A stretch of DNA of 64,000 bases from Mycolicibacterium brisbanense (GTDB taxonomy: Bacteria > Actinomycetota > Actinomycetes > Mycobacteriales > Mycobacteriaceae): the NCBI RefSeq assembly GCF_001570425.1, contig NZ_BCSX01000028.1, positions 182,662-246,661 of the forward strand, written 5' to 3'. How positions within the stretch are numbered: the first letter of the stretch is position 1; each line of letters begins with the position of its first letter. Shown here in pieces: positions 8,608-17,195 of the stretch. A program made the translations under genes and the position numbers. A model generated the notes under the pieces. That model was not told where the DNA came from and did no database searches. It saw nothing but the letters and a program-made list of their open reading frames with translations.

Positions 8608-9226
8608 CGATCGAGACGACTTCGACTGCAAGGGAACTGGCTCGGACGACCTGCACGAGTTGCTGATTGCGGCGCGGCTCAAGATGGACTGGACGCCGCT
8701 ACAAGACGCAGTCGCCGACGCCGGGGCAGAACAGATCGACGCCGCGATGCAGGAAGCCGAGCGTTACGACGACCGCACGCGGTTCCCTCTGCTGAACAAC
8801 GAGACCGTTCGGGCTAAGGTGCGCGACACCCTCGACGCGATGCGAGCTGTGCGGGCGCTGGGATCTGAAGCGGAGACGTTTGTGGCACCACAGGAGCCTG
8901 CAACGAGCGCGTTCGGGTCAACACAGACCTTGCCGCAGTACTTCGACCCGGACGACCCCGAGAGCTACCGAGGGTTGTTCGGGCTTGTGGTGGGGAGGCC
9001 GGACCGGGTGCACGTGCTGCGGGGCGGCTACACGCCCGCGAACTGGATCATGGCAGAGCTCGGCAGCGGAGTTGGGTGCGGGTGGCGCGGGCCGGACTGC
9101 CTGGACTTCACGCGCACGGGCCTGACCTTCTCCTGCGGTCAGCACCTGGTGCTGGTGCCCACATGCCACAGCTGCGGACCGTGGTTGCTCGCGGGCGGGG
9201 CGGACGCGTACCAGACCCCGGCCTAG
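8597..9226 (+). CDS. hypothetical protein with Cys-rich C-terminus
   Basis: 209-residue protein of unknown function. The N-terminal ~90 residues are acidic and helical. The C-terminal 70 residues contain several Cys and His residues (GCGWRGPDCL, SCGQHL, CHSCGPW), which could form a zinc-binding site. It overlaps the preceding excisionase-like gene, indicating translational coupling. No enzyme motif is visible, and no homologue is recognised by eye. Confidence 0.6.
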   Translation: MAANDRDDFDCKGTGSDDLHELLIAARLKMDWTPLQDAVADAGAEQIDAAMQEAERYDDRTRFPLLNNETVRAKVRDTLDAMRAVRALGSEAETFVAPQEPATSAFGSTQTLPQYFDPDDPESYRGLFGLVVGRPDRVHVLRGGYTPANWIMAELGSGVGCGWRGPDCLDFTRTGLTFSCGQHLVLVPTCHSCGPWLLAGGADAYQTPA

Positions 9227-9500
9227 CAACGCGTCCGCGCACAACGCCTCTGCACGGGCGGCTGCATTTTTGATAGTGTGGACGGACGAGCATGTGGAGA
9301 TGCTCTGACGGCGCTGAGGCCGGAACCGACCGGGGTTCCTCAGTCAGCGTACGAGTCCACACCTCGGCCGTACATTGCGTTCGCTTGGGTAGGCCGAAAG
9401 TTAGCTGCAACAAACGCGTTGCAGTCGCTTTCGGGCCTGCCCATTTTCGTTTGGGCTTTCTGGGAAGTGGCTGCAACCACACCCTGGAAGGAACAACAAC
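9227..9500. other. non-coding stretch with CTGCAAC inverted repeat
   Basis: 274 bp without a convincing gene. It contains an inverted repeat CTGCAAC-6 nt-GTTGCAG at 9405-9424 that could be an operator; there is no T-tract to make it a terminator. The repeated leader motif CTGGAAGGAAC lies at 9484-9494, just before the next start codon. Confidence 0.4.
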
Positions 9501-9794
9501 ATGGGATATGTACCTACCGCCGCAGATCTGCGCTACGAGACTCCCGCGCCTCCATTAGATCTGAACATTGAAACCGAATGGTCGTGCAAGAGCGACGGTC
9601 CAGGTGTGCCATGTCTGCATTCCTTGGTGATTCGGGGCCGGTCGGATGGCAGCACCACTACGCTGGACGATCTGCATGCGGAGTTGAGTTCCATCACTGC
9701 GCAACTGGCAGAGCAGAATCCAGATTACTGCAACGACTATCTCTGGTTCGAGCTGAAGGTGACCACGGCCGGAGAGATCGAATCGGTCGGGTAA
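9501..9794 (+). CDS. small hypothetical protein
   Basis: 97-residue acidic protein with four cysteines (WSCKSDGPGVPCLHS and later DYCNDYLW) and no domain I recognise. The start ATG follows AAGGA with good spacing. The leader CTGGAAGGAAC upstream of it is shared with the gene at 10023 and, in shortened form, with the replication gene at 10640, suggesting common post-transcriptional or regulatory control within the element. Confidence 0.55.
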   Translation: MGYVPTAADLRYETPAPPLDLNIETEWSCKSDGPGVPCLHSLVIRGRSDGSTTTLDDLHAELSSITAQLAEQNPDYCNDYLWFELKVTTAGEIESVG

Positions 9795-9944
9795 CACCCA
9801 CGTACAGAAGCAATCCCGACGCGAGGCTGGCGGTGTGGCTATAGCTGCGCCGTCGGTCTCGTCGTCGTGCCTCTCGTCCGCCTCTCGACAAACCCGCAGT
9901 AGCGCAGGCGAATTCGTCTCTCCGGTTGGGTCGCGGCCTGGCGT

Positions 9945-9981
9945 ACCGTAACGGTAACGTTCGTGAGCGGGGAGGCATAAT
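9945..9981 (+). promoter_or_regulatory. candidate promoter/operator before excisionase-like gene
   Basis: A palindrome ACCGT-A-ACGGT (9945-9955) sits about 20 bp upstream of CATAAT (9976-9981), a plausible -10 element, 40 bp before the next start codon. The -35 is not convincing. Assignment is by eye only. Confidence 0.3.
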
Positions 9982-10022
9982 ACGTTGTCCTGCAAGACAA
10001 AACACCTCTGGAAGGAACTGGA

Positions 10023-10367
10023 ATGACCGATGAACAGATTGGACACGTCCGAGACGATGATCTCGGCGACGTGCTGACTCTGGGCCCGATGCACAAGACC
10101 GACGACGCGGTGGACTACCTGTATCGCACATTCGGAATCCCCGACGTGACCGCAAGCACGCTCACCAAGGCGCGCAAGCGCGGTGAGATTGTGGCGTCGG
10201 TGTTTGGACAGAGCGTGGTGTTCGCCGAGCGCGACCTAAACGCGTGGGTGGCGAGCCGGTACGGCAAGGCCAGTGAGCGCTATGCATCACGGGCCGAAGC
10301 CATGCTCGGGAATCAGCACGCCGTCAAGGGCAATCGGGGCGCTCGTGCCGCAGGGGAGGCGCAGTGA
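10023..10367 (+). CDS. excisionase/MerR-like DNA-binding protein
   Basis: 114-residue protein. The central segment DAVDYLYRTFGIPDVTASTLTKARKRGEIVASVFGQSVVFAERDLNAWVASR has the layout of the excisionase winged-helix domain (helix, turn, recognition helix, wing, then a Trp-containing helix). The C-terminus is basic, with NQHAVKGNRGARAAGEAQ. The ribosome site is GGAAGGAAC within the shared leader. Expected role: directionality factor for the tyrosine integrase or transcriptional regulator of the element. Confidence 0.6.
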   Translation: MTDEQIGHVRDDDLGDVLTLGPMHKTDDAVDYLYRTFGIPDVTASTLTKARKRGEIVASVFGQSVVFAERDLNAWVASRYGKASERYASRAEAMLGNQHAVKGNRGARAAGEAQ

Positions 10368-10576
10368 GCAGCAGGAGACGTGCAGCGAGTACGCCGAAGA
10401 GCACGTTTGTGCAACGAGAGCGGCCAAGCGCGAAGCCAAAGCCGATAAGCGGGAAGCAAAGCGCACCAAGGATTCTGATGGAGCGAGTGAGAAAACATCA
10501 GAGGCCGCAACGTGATCGGGACGTCAACTGGGCCGGAGAAATGCAAAGAGCCGGGGCAAGCTCACCTCGCAAGTGA
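10364..10576 (+). CDS. possible small basic protein
   Basis: 70-residue frame starting at a GTG that overlaps the preceding stop as GTGA. The product is very basic and proline-containing (SSRRRAASTPK, RERPSAKPKPISGK) with no domain. Translational coupling makes it plausible, but its composition could also arise from an unused frame. It lies between the excisionase-like gene and the replication gene. Confidence 0.3.
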   Translation: MSSRRRAASTPKSTFVQRERPSAKPKPISGKQSAPRILMERVRKHQRPQRDRDVNWAGEMQRAGASSPRK

Positions 10577-10639
10577 AACCCCGGCTCTTCTGCAACAACC
10601 TCTGGAAGGTAACCCATCTGAGCAAGAAAGGCAGTATCT

Positions 10640-13147
10640 ATGGTAGCCCATGATGGCGAGCGAGGGCCATTCAGATCCGCCAATCAGCAGTACCGCCAAC
10701 GTGGTTGGCTTGGAACAATCCCTCTGCCCAAAGGCAAGAAGCATCCCCCGCCCAAAGGCTGGACAGGTCGGAATGCGCAGCATCCCAGCGACGAGCAGAT
10801 CAGCGAGTGGTGCGAGACCGGACGCTTCGACAAGCACGACGTCGGCAACATCGCTCTGCATCTCGGACCGACCCCGGACGGCAAGCATGAGGTCATCGGC
10901 ATCGACGTCGACGACTACGGCGATAAGCACGGCGGCAAGGAACTCGAGGAGCTCGAAGCCAAGAACGGCCCACTGCCGGCCACATACATCTCTACGTCGC
11001 GAGCATTGCCGAGTGGCATTCGGTTCTACCGGGTGCCCGTGGGGTACGCATTTATCGGCAAGGCCGCCAACGGAATTGACATCATCCAGCGGGCACACCG
11101 GTACGCGGTGGTGTGGCCGAGCTGGAACCCCGACTCGCAGGCCCGTTACGGATGGCTGGACGCCGACGGTAGGGAAATTGCTGCGCCGGAGGGACTTCCG
11201 AATGTGGGTAGGCTGCCGATCCTGTCGCCACACAGCCCGAAGACGCGGAAGTGGTTCGACTACCTCACGCGTGGTGGGGTCAAGGACCAAGGCCAACCCA
11301 TGGACATGGACTCGACAAACGACGAGATCAAGGACTGGGCTCTCGCGACGCTGCCGGGCGGTGAGGACACCCCGCCATGTAAGCGGATGCAGAAGGCGTT
11401 GGGCAAGTGGCTTTCCCGGATCACGGACGAGGAGAGCACCCATGACAAGATCACTGGTGCACAGTGGGAGCTGGTGAATCTCGCTGTGGAGGGCCACGCC
11501 GGGTGGTATGTGGCGTGCACGGCGGCCGGCAATACCTCAGCCCACAACACCATTCAGGTGCGGGGTAAGCGCGGCATCAGCGAGTTGCGCGGTGAACTCG
11601 GGCGCGGGCTGTGGGGTGCCCTCCGCAGCGCCAAGGGCACGCTGGACGAGGGGCACGCGCTACCACCCCGGTGCTTGTGTGGCGACGAGGACGCACAACG
11701 GCTGATTAAGGAGGCTTTCGCCGAAGGTGGGGCCTGGCGCCTGGGTGTCTCCAGGCCCTGGGAGGACTTCGGCCAAGAGGAGTTCTGGTCGGTCAGACCG
11801 GAACTCGCGCGTCTGCGGGAGTTCGCCCAAGCACGCGGTGCTGGGCCGTGGTCGACGCTTGGCGCTGTGCTGGCGCGAGCGATTGCAACGATCCCGCCGA
11901 ACGTAGTGTTGCCGCCGACCATCGGCGGCGAGGCCAGCGTCAATCTGTTTGTCGCACTGGTGGCCGAGTCGGGGTGGGGCAAGGGTGCATCCGAAACGGC
12001 GGCCAAGGCATTCCTAGACACCGCTGTCGATCCGTTCGAGGCGACACTCGGTAGTGGTGAGGGGCTGCTCAAGCAGTACGCCTACAAGAGGCGCGTGAAG
12101 GGCCAAGAGCCGGAACAAGTGAATCTGCGGAATGCAGTGGCCTTCACTGCACCCGAAATTGACACGGTCGCCGCTCTGTCAGGCCGCAGCGGATCCACGT
12201 TGATGCCGGAGCTACGCAAGGCATGGATGGGGGAACGGCTTGGATTCGGTTGGTCGGACACAGAGAAGGCCGTTGCGCTCATGGCCCATCGCTACCGAAT
12301 GACGATGATTGTCGGCGTCCAACCAGGCTGCGGCGGCACCTTGCTCAAGGACGCGGACGGCGGTACACCACAGCGCTTTGTGTGGTTGTCGACGGCGGAC
12401 CCCAATGCGCCGGAGGAAGATGACCGGCCTGAGGAACCCCTTCCGTTGCGTCTGCCAGCTTGGCCTGTCGCGAGCGAGCCGGACGAAGGTGTTTCCGAAG
12501 ATGAAGACGCTTCCGAGTCTGTGGAGGAGAGCGGCGGCGTCCGACTGAAATTTGCAAACGTCAAGGACGGCTACGAACTTGACAAGCCCGTACCCCGCCA
12601 CAGATTCCATGTGCTGGGGATACCGCCAGGCGTGGCCGTCGCCATCCGCGCCGAACAGCGGGCAAAGCTGCGAGGTGAATCGACGATCAGCGCCTTGGAC
12701 TCGCATGCGATGCTCGCCCGGTTGAAGATCGCGGTCGGATTCATGTGGTTGAACGGCCGCACCGACAAGGTCAACGAAGAGGACTGGGCTTTGGCGGGAA
12801 CTGTTCTCGCAGTGTCGAATGCGACACGCGACAAGGTGCGGTCAGCGCTGAACTTGAACACAACCAAGGCGGCAGAGGCGGCAGGGCGACGCGACGCGGA
12901 GCGTGAGGTTGTCAAGGAGGACCTGCTGCGCGACAAGAAGATTGCGCGCATTATCGAGCGTATTCGAACAAAGCTACGCGCCGACAACAACCAGGGCAAG
13001 GCGAAGCTGAAACGACAGTTTGGTCCTGACAAGGACTTCTTCGATGAGGCGCTGACGCGTCTTGTAGATGTCGGTGACGTGGATCTGAAACCGATTGAGT
13101 ACAACGGACGGCCCGGCCATGCTGTGTGTCTGAAGGAGGGCCGATGA
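10640..13147 (+). CDS. bifunctional primase-polymerase/ATPase replication protein
   Basis: 835-residue replication protein. Residues ~15-210 form an archaeo-eukaryotic primase (prim-pol) domain with catalytic-type acidic motif IDVDDYG (Asp89, Asp91, Asp92) and a downstream strand motif SGIRFYRVP. Residues ~400-600 hold a P-loop-like ATPase/helicase segment with AESGWGKGASE (Lys448). The C-terminal part is charged and helical. It would start replication of the element, and the origin-like repeats immediately downstream support this. ATG 10640 has AAAGG upstream. Rep-primase genes of this type are the hallmark of phage satellites and some plasmids and prophages. Confidence 0.78.
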   Translation: MVAHDGERGPFRSANQQYRQRGWLGTIPLPKGKKHPPPKGWTGRNAQHPSDEQISEWCETGRFDKHDVGNIALHLGPTPDGKHEVIGIDVDDYGDKHGGKELEELEAKNGPLPATYISTSRALPSGIRFYRVPVGYAFIGKAANGIDIIQRAHRYAVVWPSWNPDSQARYGWLDADGREIAAPEGLPNVGRLPILSPHSPKTRKWFDYLTRGGVKDQGQPMDMDSTNDEIKDWALATLPGGEDTPPCKRMQKALGKWLSRITDEESTHDKITGAQWELVNLAVEGHAGWYVACTAAGNTSAHNTIQVRGKRGISELRGELGRGLWGALRSAKGTLDEGHALPPRCLCGDEDAQRLIKEAFAEGGAWRLGVSRPWEDFGQEEFWSVRPELARLREFAQARGAGPWSTLGAVLARAIATIPPNVVLPPTIGGEASVNLFVALVAESGWGKGASETAAKAFLDTAVDPFEATLGSGEGLLKQYAYKRRVKGQEPEQVNLRNAVAFTAPEIDTVAALSGRSGSTLMPELRKAWMGERLGFGWSDTEKAVALMAHRYRMTMIVGVQPGCGGTLLKDADGGTPQRFVWLSTADPNAPEEDDRPEEPLPLRLPAWPVASEPDEGVSEDEDASESVEESGGVRLKFANVKDGYELDKPVPRHRFHVLGIPPGVAVAIRAEQRAKLRGESTISALDSHAMLARLKIAVGFMWLNGRTDKVNEEDWALAGTVLAVSNATRDKVRSALNLNTTKAAEAAGRRDAEREVVKEDLLRDKKIARIIERIRTKLRADNNQGKAKLKRQFGPDKDFFDEALTRLVDVGDVDLKPIEYNGRPGHAVCLKEGR

Positions 13148-13158
13148 GCGGCTCAATT

Positions 13159-13310
13159 CAGAGGGGTAGAGGGGTAGGCGTGTACCCCTCTGGGGCGGAG
13201 AACCAGAAAAACCGGGATTCTAAAACCCCAGGTAGTCGTAATTTAACCATTCCCCCGTATCGCGCGGAGCGCCGGGTCTCGCGCCCCAGAGGGGTAATTC
13301 GTACCCCTCT
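13159..13310. repeat. candidate replication origin: paired AGAGGGGTA inverted repeats
   Basis: Five copies of AGAGGGGTA or its complement: 13160-13168 (+), 13168-13176 (+), 13183-13191 (-), 13288-13296 (+) and 13302-13310 (-). They form two palindromic clusters with 6-bp and 5-bp spacers, flanking ~95 bp that includes a stretch (13201-13250) near 60% A+T in an otherwise GC-rich element. Position directly after the prim-pol gene parallels satellite and plasmid origins with iterons flanking an AT-rich melting region. The 225-bp interval between genes has no convincing coding sequence. Confidence 0.6.
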
Positions 13311-13372
13311 ACCCCCCTGGCCAGAAATTAGTGGCCCAGACGTAAGCAATTGCAAAGAAAGGATTTTGACCA

Positions 13373-14323
13373 ATGAGCGATGAATTGATGGATGAATTGA
13401 TGGATGAACTGATGGATGAAGTGATCGAGACACCACAGGTGTCGAGAGACCGGGAGCCTTCGGCGCGTGAGGAGTTCGAAGACGACCACCAATCGGCCGA
13501 GTCGGACGAATCGATCGACACGGGTGAGGAATCGAGAGTGGCAGGCGTGCAGATTCCCGTGAAATACACAAGTGACGAGTGGTGGGCGGCGAATCCCACG
13601 AAGCAGCGGTGCGTCGCGCATCGCAAGAACGGTGAGCAGTGCCGGAAGGTTGCGATTGATGGCGCGACGGTCTGCCGGACGCACGGTGGGGCTACCCGCC
13701 ACATTCGCCGCAAAGCGCGCCAGCGTCTTGAGGAAGCCGCCGATCGTATGGCCCGGGAGCTGCTGAAGATGGCGACGGACGATGGTGTGAGTGATTCGGT
13801 GAAGCTCCAGGCGATCAAGGACGCCCTAGACCGGGCGGGGATGAAGGCTCCGGCGCACGTGGAGCTTGAGGTCGGTCCGAGCAAGCCCTACGAGGATCTG
13901 CTGGCTGGTCTGGTGGCGTCGGAGACCGACGTGGTCTGGGCGGACGTGAGCCGTGCGGAGAGCCGGGCGCTCCGTGGAGAGCCGGACACACCTGGCGTCC
14001 CCGAGGAGTTCGCCGTGGCGGGGTACGACCGCGCGGCAGCCGCACCCGAAGGCGAGATCGTCGACGCGGAAGTCGTGTCGGACCGGTACAGCCACAGACC
14101 GCCTCGGACTGCGCCTGGCGGTGCGGCATCACCGCAGGAGCGCACCAAGGACCGACCTGCCTGGGCCGAGGACCATTGCGCGCCCACCGGGGCAGGGAAC
14201 GGACCCCGCACACCCGGCAACGGCGGTACGGGGCTGATGACGATTGAGGAGGCCAACGAGCTGCTGCTCCAGCAAGAGCGTGAGTACAACCTGCGGACGC
14301 AGCGGTCTCGACGCGACTGGTAG
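13373..14323 (+). CDS. phage-type HGG-motif protein with N-terminal DELM repeats
   Basis: 316-residue protein. The N-terminus has tandem DELM units (MSDELMDELMDELMDE) encoded by 12-bp direct repeats, followed by an acidic stretch. Residues ~75-110 contain the cysteine/histidine pattern CVAHRKNGEQCRK...CRTHGG, a small zinc-knuckle-like motif seen in actinophage proteins. Next comes a basic helix with RRKARQRLEEAADRMARELL. The C-terminal third is low complexity. ATG 13373 has AAAGGA upstream. Exact role is unknown; these proteins are often encoded near phage packaging or replication genes. Confidence 0.6.
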   Translation: MSDELMDELMDELMDEVIETPQVSRDREPSAREEFEDDHQSAESDESIDTGEESRVAGVQIPVKYTSDEWWAANPTKQRCVAHRKNGEQCRKVAIDGATVCRTHGGATRHIRRKARQRLEEAADRMARELLKMATDDGVSDSVKLQAIKDALDRAGMKAPAHVELEVGPSKPYEDLLAGLVASETDVVWADVSRAESRALRGEPDTPGVPEEFAVAGYDRAAAAPEGEIVDAEVVSDRYSHRPPRTAPGGAASPQERTKDRPAWAEDHCAPTGAGNGPRTPGNGGTGLMTIEEANELLLQQEREYNLRTQRSRRDW

Positions 14324-14450
14324 CAGCGAATTGCTCGCTCGGAGTGCAAGAATCGAGATTCGGACCGTGGTCCGGTTGGCGTAGCTTTAAGGGGGTGGTA
14401 ACGGGGAAAGGCCCCAATCACGGTTGCCACCTCTACGGAAGGGAGACGCG

Positions 14451-15134
14451 ATGAGGGTCATCGGGTACATCAGGGTCAGCACAAAAGACCAGGGGCAGAA
14501 CGGATTTGGTCTTGACGCCCAACGTAAGTCGTTGGAGCAGTGGTGTATTGCACGAGGTCACCAGCTGCTGACGGTGACGTCGGACGTGATGAGTGGCGGT
14601 AAGTCTGCTCGGCTCCACGGTCGCGAGGTCGCGATCAACGCGCTGGAGAGCGACCTGGGCGACGCGCTGTTGGTCCGAGCCTTGGACCGTGCGAGTCGTG
14701 ACAGGCTCGACGCCGCCAAGCTCCAGAAACGTGCGGAGGACTTCGGCTGGCGGCTCTTGGACTGCGACGGAGCTGACAGCTCCGACACCAGCACAGGGCT
14801 CACTGCTGACGTCCGGCTGGCAGTGGCGGTGGAGGAGCGCCGCAAGATCAGCCAGCGCACCAGAGAGGGCATGGAGCGCGCACGCGCCCAGGGCACCCGG
14901 TCGGGCAGGCCCATCGGCAGACCCAAGCAGATCGACCCCAAGGCCGAGCGTCGTATCCGCGTGATGGCGGGGAATGGCATGGGTCCGAGGGCCATAGCCA
15001 AAGCCCTTGAGGCAGAAGGTTATATGGCACCGCGTGGCGGGAAGGCGTGGAGCCACTACACCGTGCGCGACGTGATCGCTCGCCAGCGGAAGGCCAAGAC
15101 CAATTCCTCAGCGCGCGAAGGAGTGTCAGCATGA
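14451..15134 (+). CDS. serine recombinase, resolvase/invertase type
   Basis: 227-residue small serine recombinase. The N-terminal catalytic domain starts MRVIGYIRVSTKDQ with nucleophile Ser10 and nearby Arg8. The conserved segments LVRALDRASRDRLD and SQRTREGMERARAQG follow, then GRPIGRPKQID and a C-terminal helix-turn-helix with MGPRAIAKALEAEGY. ATG 14451 has GGGAG upstream; a longer frame start at 14424 is not favoured. It may invert or resolve DNA within the element, or provide a second mobility function besides the tyrosine integrase. It overlaps the next gene by ATGA. Confidence 0.85.
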   Translation: MRVIGYIRVSTKDQGQNGFGLDAQRKSLEQWCIARGHQLLTVTSDVMSGGKSARLHGREVAINALESDLGDALLVRALDRASRDRLDAAKLQKRAEDFGWRLLDCDGADSSDTSTGLTADVRLAVAVEERRKISQRTREGMERARAQGTRSGRPIGRPKQIDPKAERRIRVMAGNGMGPRAIAKALEAEGYMAPRGGKAWSHYTVRDVIARQRKAKTNSSAREGVSA

Positions 15135-15622
15135 GCGACGTTGAGTGTGACTTCTTGCAGCCGATGCATGACCTGGACTGTGACGTCAAATCTGTTGCGG
15201 CAGATGGGGATCGTAGCAGTGGCACGCGTGGCAGTGCAAGGGTCGATCCAGCAGTAGCACAGCGGATTGTGGAGATGACGCGGGATGGGTTGAGCACCAA
15301 GGCGATTGCCGACCGGCTGACTGCTGACGGCGTCTCGAGGACAAGCCTGGCGGCAACGTCTCAATGGACCAGACAGGCGGTGCGTGGGGTACTGGCGAGA
15401 AATGAGCTTCCGGTTGAGCGATTCGTCAGAGTGCAGCCGGTGCACGGGCATACCCAGGCCGCTGAGCTGGACTGGCGGTGGGCCAGTCTGGACAGCTACA
15501 TCAACGGTCTGATCGCTGAGAGGGAGCGAGCGGCGCAAGAACCGCCGCCAGAGCCTCAGCGGCACTCGGAGGTTTACCTCGAGCCGGTGGACTTCTCCGA
15601 CGAGCAGCTGAGGTGGTGGTAA
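15131..15622 (+). CDS. helix-turn-helix protein coupled to serine recombinase
   Basis: 163-residue protein. Residues ~40-85 (VDPAVAQRIVEMTRDGLSTKAIADRLTADGV) resemble the C-terminal DNA-binding helix-turn-helix of serine recombinases. The remainder includes a Trp-rich helix ELDWRWASLDSYINGLIAER and an acidic tail ending LRWW. Start overlaps the upstream stop (ATGA) and the stop is 3 bp before the integrase start, making a three-gene recombination operon. It may be a recombination directionality or accessory factor; no catalytic serine domain is present. Confidence 0.55.
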   Translation: MSDVECDFLQPMHDLDCDVKSVAADGDRSSGTRGSARVDPAVAQRIVEMTRDGLSTKAIADRLTADGVSRTSLAATSQWTRQAVRGVLARNELPVERFVRVQPVHGHTQAAELDWRWASLDSYINGLIAERERAAQEPPPEPQRHSEVYLEPVDFSDEQLRWW

Positions 15623-15625
15623 GCC

Positions 15626-17047
15626 ATGGCGCGTATCCAGAAGCGGACCCGTGCCGACGGCCAGACGGTGTACGTGGTGAAGTGGAGGACCCCAGACGGC
15701 AAGGACCGCAGCAAGGGCGGGTTCCGCACCAAGAAGGCAGCCGACGCCTACGCCACTCGCCAGGCCGAGGCAAAGCTGCGCGGGGTGGAGTTCGACCCCA
15801 GTACAGGCGGCACCACCTTCCGGGAGGTGGCCCAGGGCTGGCTCGCCAGCCGCCACGACCTCAAGCCCACGACGCTCGAAGGGCACCGCTATGCCCTCGC
15901 GCCTGCTGCGTCCCGACGCGGTGACGGCAAGACCCTTGGGATTGATGCAGTGTTCGGCGGATACCCGCTCAACAAGATCACCCGCACCTACATCTCTGAC
16001 TGGGTGCAGCGGCTGGTGTCGGCCGGCAAGAAGCCCTCCACTGTTCGGCACGCGTACTTCCTGGTGCGGATGGTGCTGGCGCAGGCAGTAGTGGATGGAC
16101 GACTGGCGGTGAACCCTGCCGACTACGTAAAGCTGCCCGGTGAGCACTCGGCCAGCGGTGGAACGGCGGGAGTGGTTGACGACCCGGACCAGTTCCTCAC
16201 TGCCGCTCAGGTTTCCGCCCTCGCCGGGGCTACACCCTGGCCCTACAACGTGTACGTGCACGTGGCGGCATGGGCGGGACCGCGCGCGGCTGAACTGTGC
16301 GGGCTACAGCTGGGAGATGTGGAGTTGCCAGTGGTGAATCCGGTGCGGCCGAATGCCGCCACAAAACCCGGCGTCCTGCGTGTGGAGCGGACGGCGCGGG
16401 TGATCGGTTCGGAGATGCACTACCTCACGCCTAAGACGAAGGGCTCGCGCCGCCGGATACCGCTCACCGAGCAGACCACGATGCTGCTGCGGGACTACCT
16501 AGCGAAGCACCCGCGTCGGTCTGACCCGACGGCTCCGATGTTCCCGGGGATGGTGCTGAAGGCGATGCGGCCTACGGGCGTGCGCGCCACCACCGCAACC
16601 GGCGAGCCGGACGCTCAGGCCGCAAAGCGCGTCGCCCGGAGACAAGCCGACGCCCTGGCGGACCTGTCAGTTGAGGAAGCCGAGACGCGGTTGGAGCTGA
16701 AGTGGGACGAGCCGCTTCGACACGCCACGTTCTACAAAGCCGTGTACCGGCCTGCGGTGCTCCGGGCGAACCGAATTGCAGCCGGTACCGGAGACCGAGC
16801 CGCACTGCTGTCGCCGGAGCTGAAGTTCCACTCTCTCCGCCACACGTACGCGTCTTTGTGTGTGGCAGCTGGGATCACGCCGTTGGAGATCGCCCGATTC
16901 ATGGGCCACGCCAAAGTCACCACCACGCTGGCGGTCTATGCACACTTGTTCGAGGACGACCACGCCGACGCGATGGCCGCCCTCGGCGCGATGAGTCGCC
17001 TTGTCAGCGATTCGAATATCGTCCAGCTGTGGCAGCGGCGAGGGTAG
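15626..17047 (+). CDS. int: tyrosine site-specific integrase
   Basis: 473-residue phage-type tyrosine recombinase. It has an N-terminal AP2-like arm-binding domain (KRTRADGQTVYVVKWRTPDGK), a core-binding domain and a C-terminal catalytic domain. Catalytic residues are Arg220 (WAGPRAAELCGL), His402-x-x-Arg405 (HSLRHTY), His428 (MGHAKV) and nucleophile Tyr438. The catalytic domain holds an insertion between the first Arg and the HxxR box. It lies ~1.7 kb from the right attachment site in tRNA-Gly and should catalyse integration there. The gene starts 3 bp after the previous stop. Confidence 0.92.
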   Translation: MARIQKRTRADGQTVYVVKWRTPDGKDRSKGGFRTKKAADAYATRQAEAKLRGVEFDPSTGGTTFREVAQGWLASRHDLKPTTLEGHRYALAPAASRRGDGKTLGIDAVFGGYPLNKITRTYISDWVQRLVSAGKKPSTVRHAYFLVRMVLAQAVVDGRLAVNPADYVKLPGEHSASGGTAGVVDDPDQFLTAAQVSALAGATPWPYNVYVHVAAWAGPRAAELCGLQLGDVELPVVNPVRPNAATKPGVLRVERTARVIGSEMHYLTPKTKGSRRRIPLTEQTTMLLRDYLAKHPRRSDPTAPMFPGMVLKAMRPTGVRATTATGEPDAQAAKRVARRQADALADLSVEEAETRLELKWDEPLRHATFYKAVYRPAVLRANRIAAGTGDRAALLSPELKFHSLRHTYASLCVAAGITPLEIARFMGHAKVTTTLAVYAHLFEDDHADAMAALGAMSRLVSDSNIVQLWQRRG

Positions 17048-17195
17048 ATTCCAGGATCTCTCCTGTTTTACGCTCGGCGCATTCGCGTGCATCTTCTAGG
17101 TCGTCTAGGTAGGAATTGACCTCAACCGAAAAGTGACGACGTAGAAAGGCACGTCGCCGAGCTTCGGCGAATTCGGTGTCTTCACGCTTGGGCAT
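17004..17195 (-). CDS. small charged helical protein partnered with the Ntn hydrolase
   Basis: 63-residue protein rich in Arg and Glu (MPKREDTEFAEARRRAFLRRHF...YLDDLEDARECAERKTGEI), predicted mostly helical and possibly coiled-coil. It overlaps the end of the hydrolase-like gene by 14 bp on the same strand, so the two are probably co-translated, and it also overlaps the tail of the convergent integrase gene. The internal ATG at 17195 is chosen over upstream alternatives. No function is recognised. It could be a regulator, inhibitor or adaptor of the neighbouring hydrolase. Confidence 0.55.
   Translation of the reverse strand: MPKREDTEFAEARRRAFLRRHFSVEVNSYLDDLEDARECAERKTGEILESTLAAATAGRYSNR

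Noticed and set aside
13126..13383. 85-residue open frame between prim-pol and HGG protein
   Set aside because: It covers the origin-like inverted repeats; its sequence is Arg/Pro-rich without domain. A coupled start (ATGA at 13144) exists, so it cannot be excluded fully.
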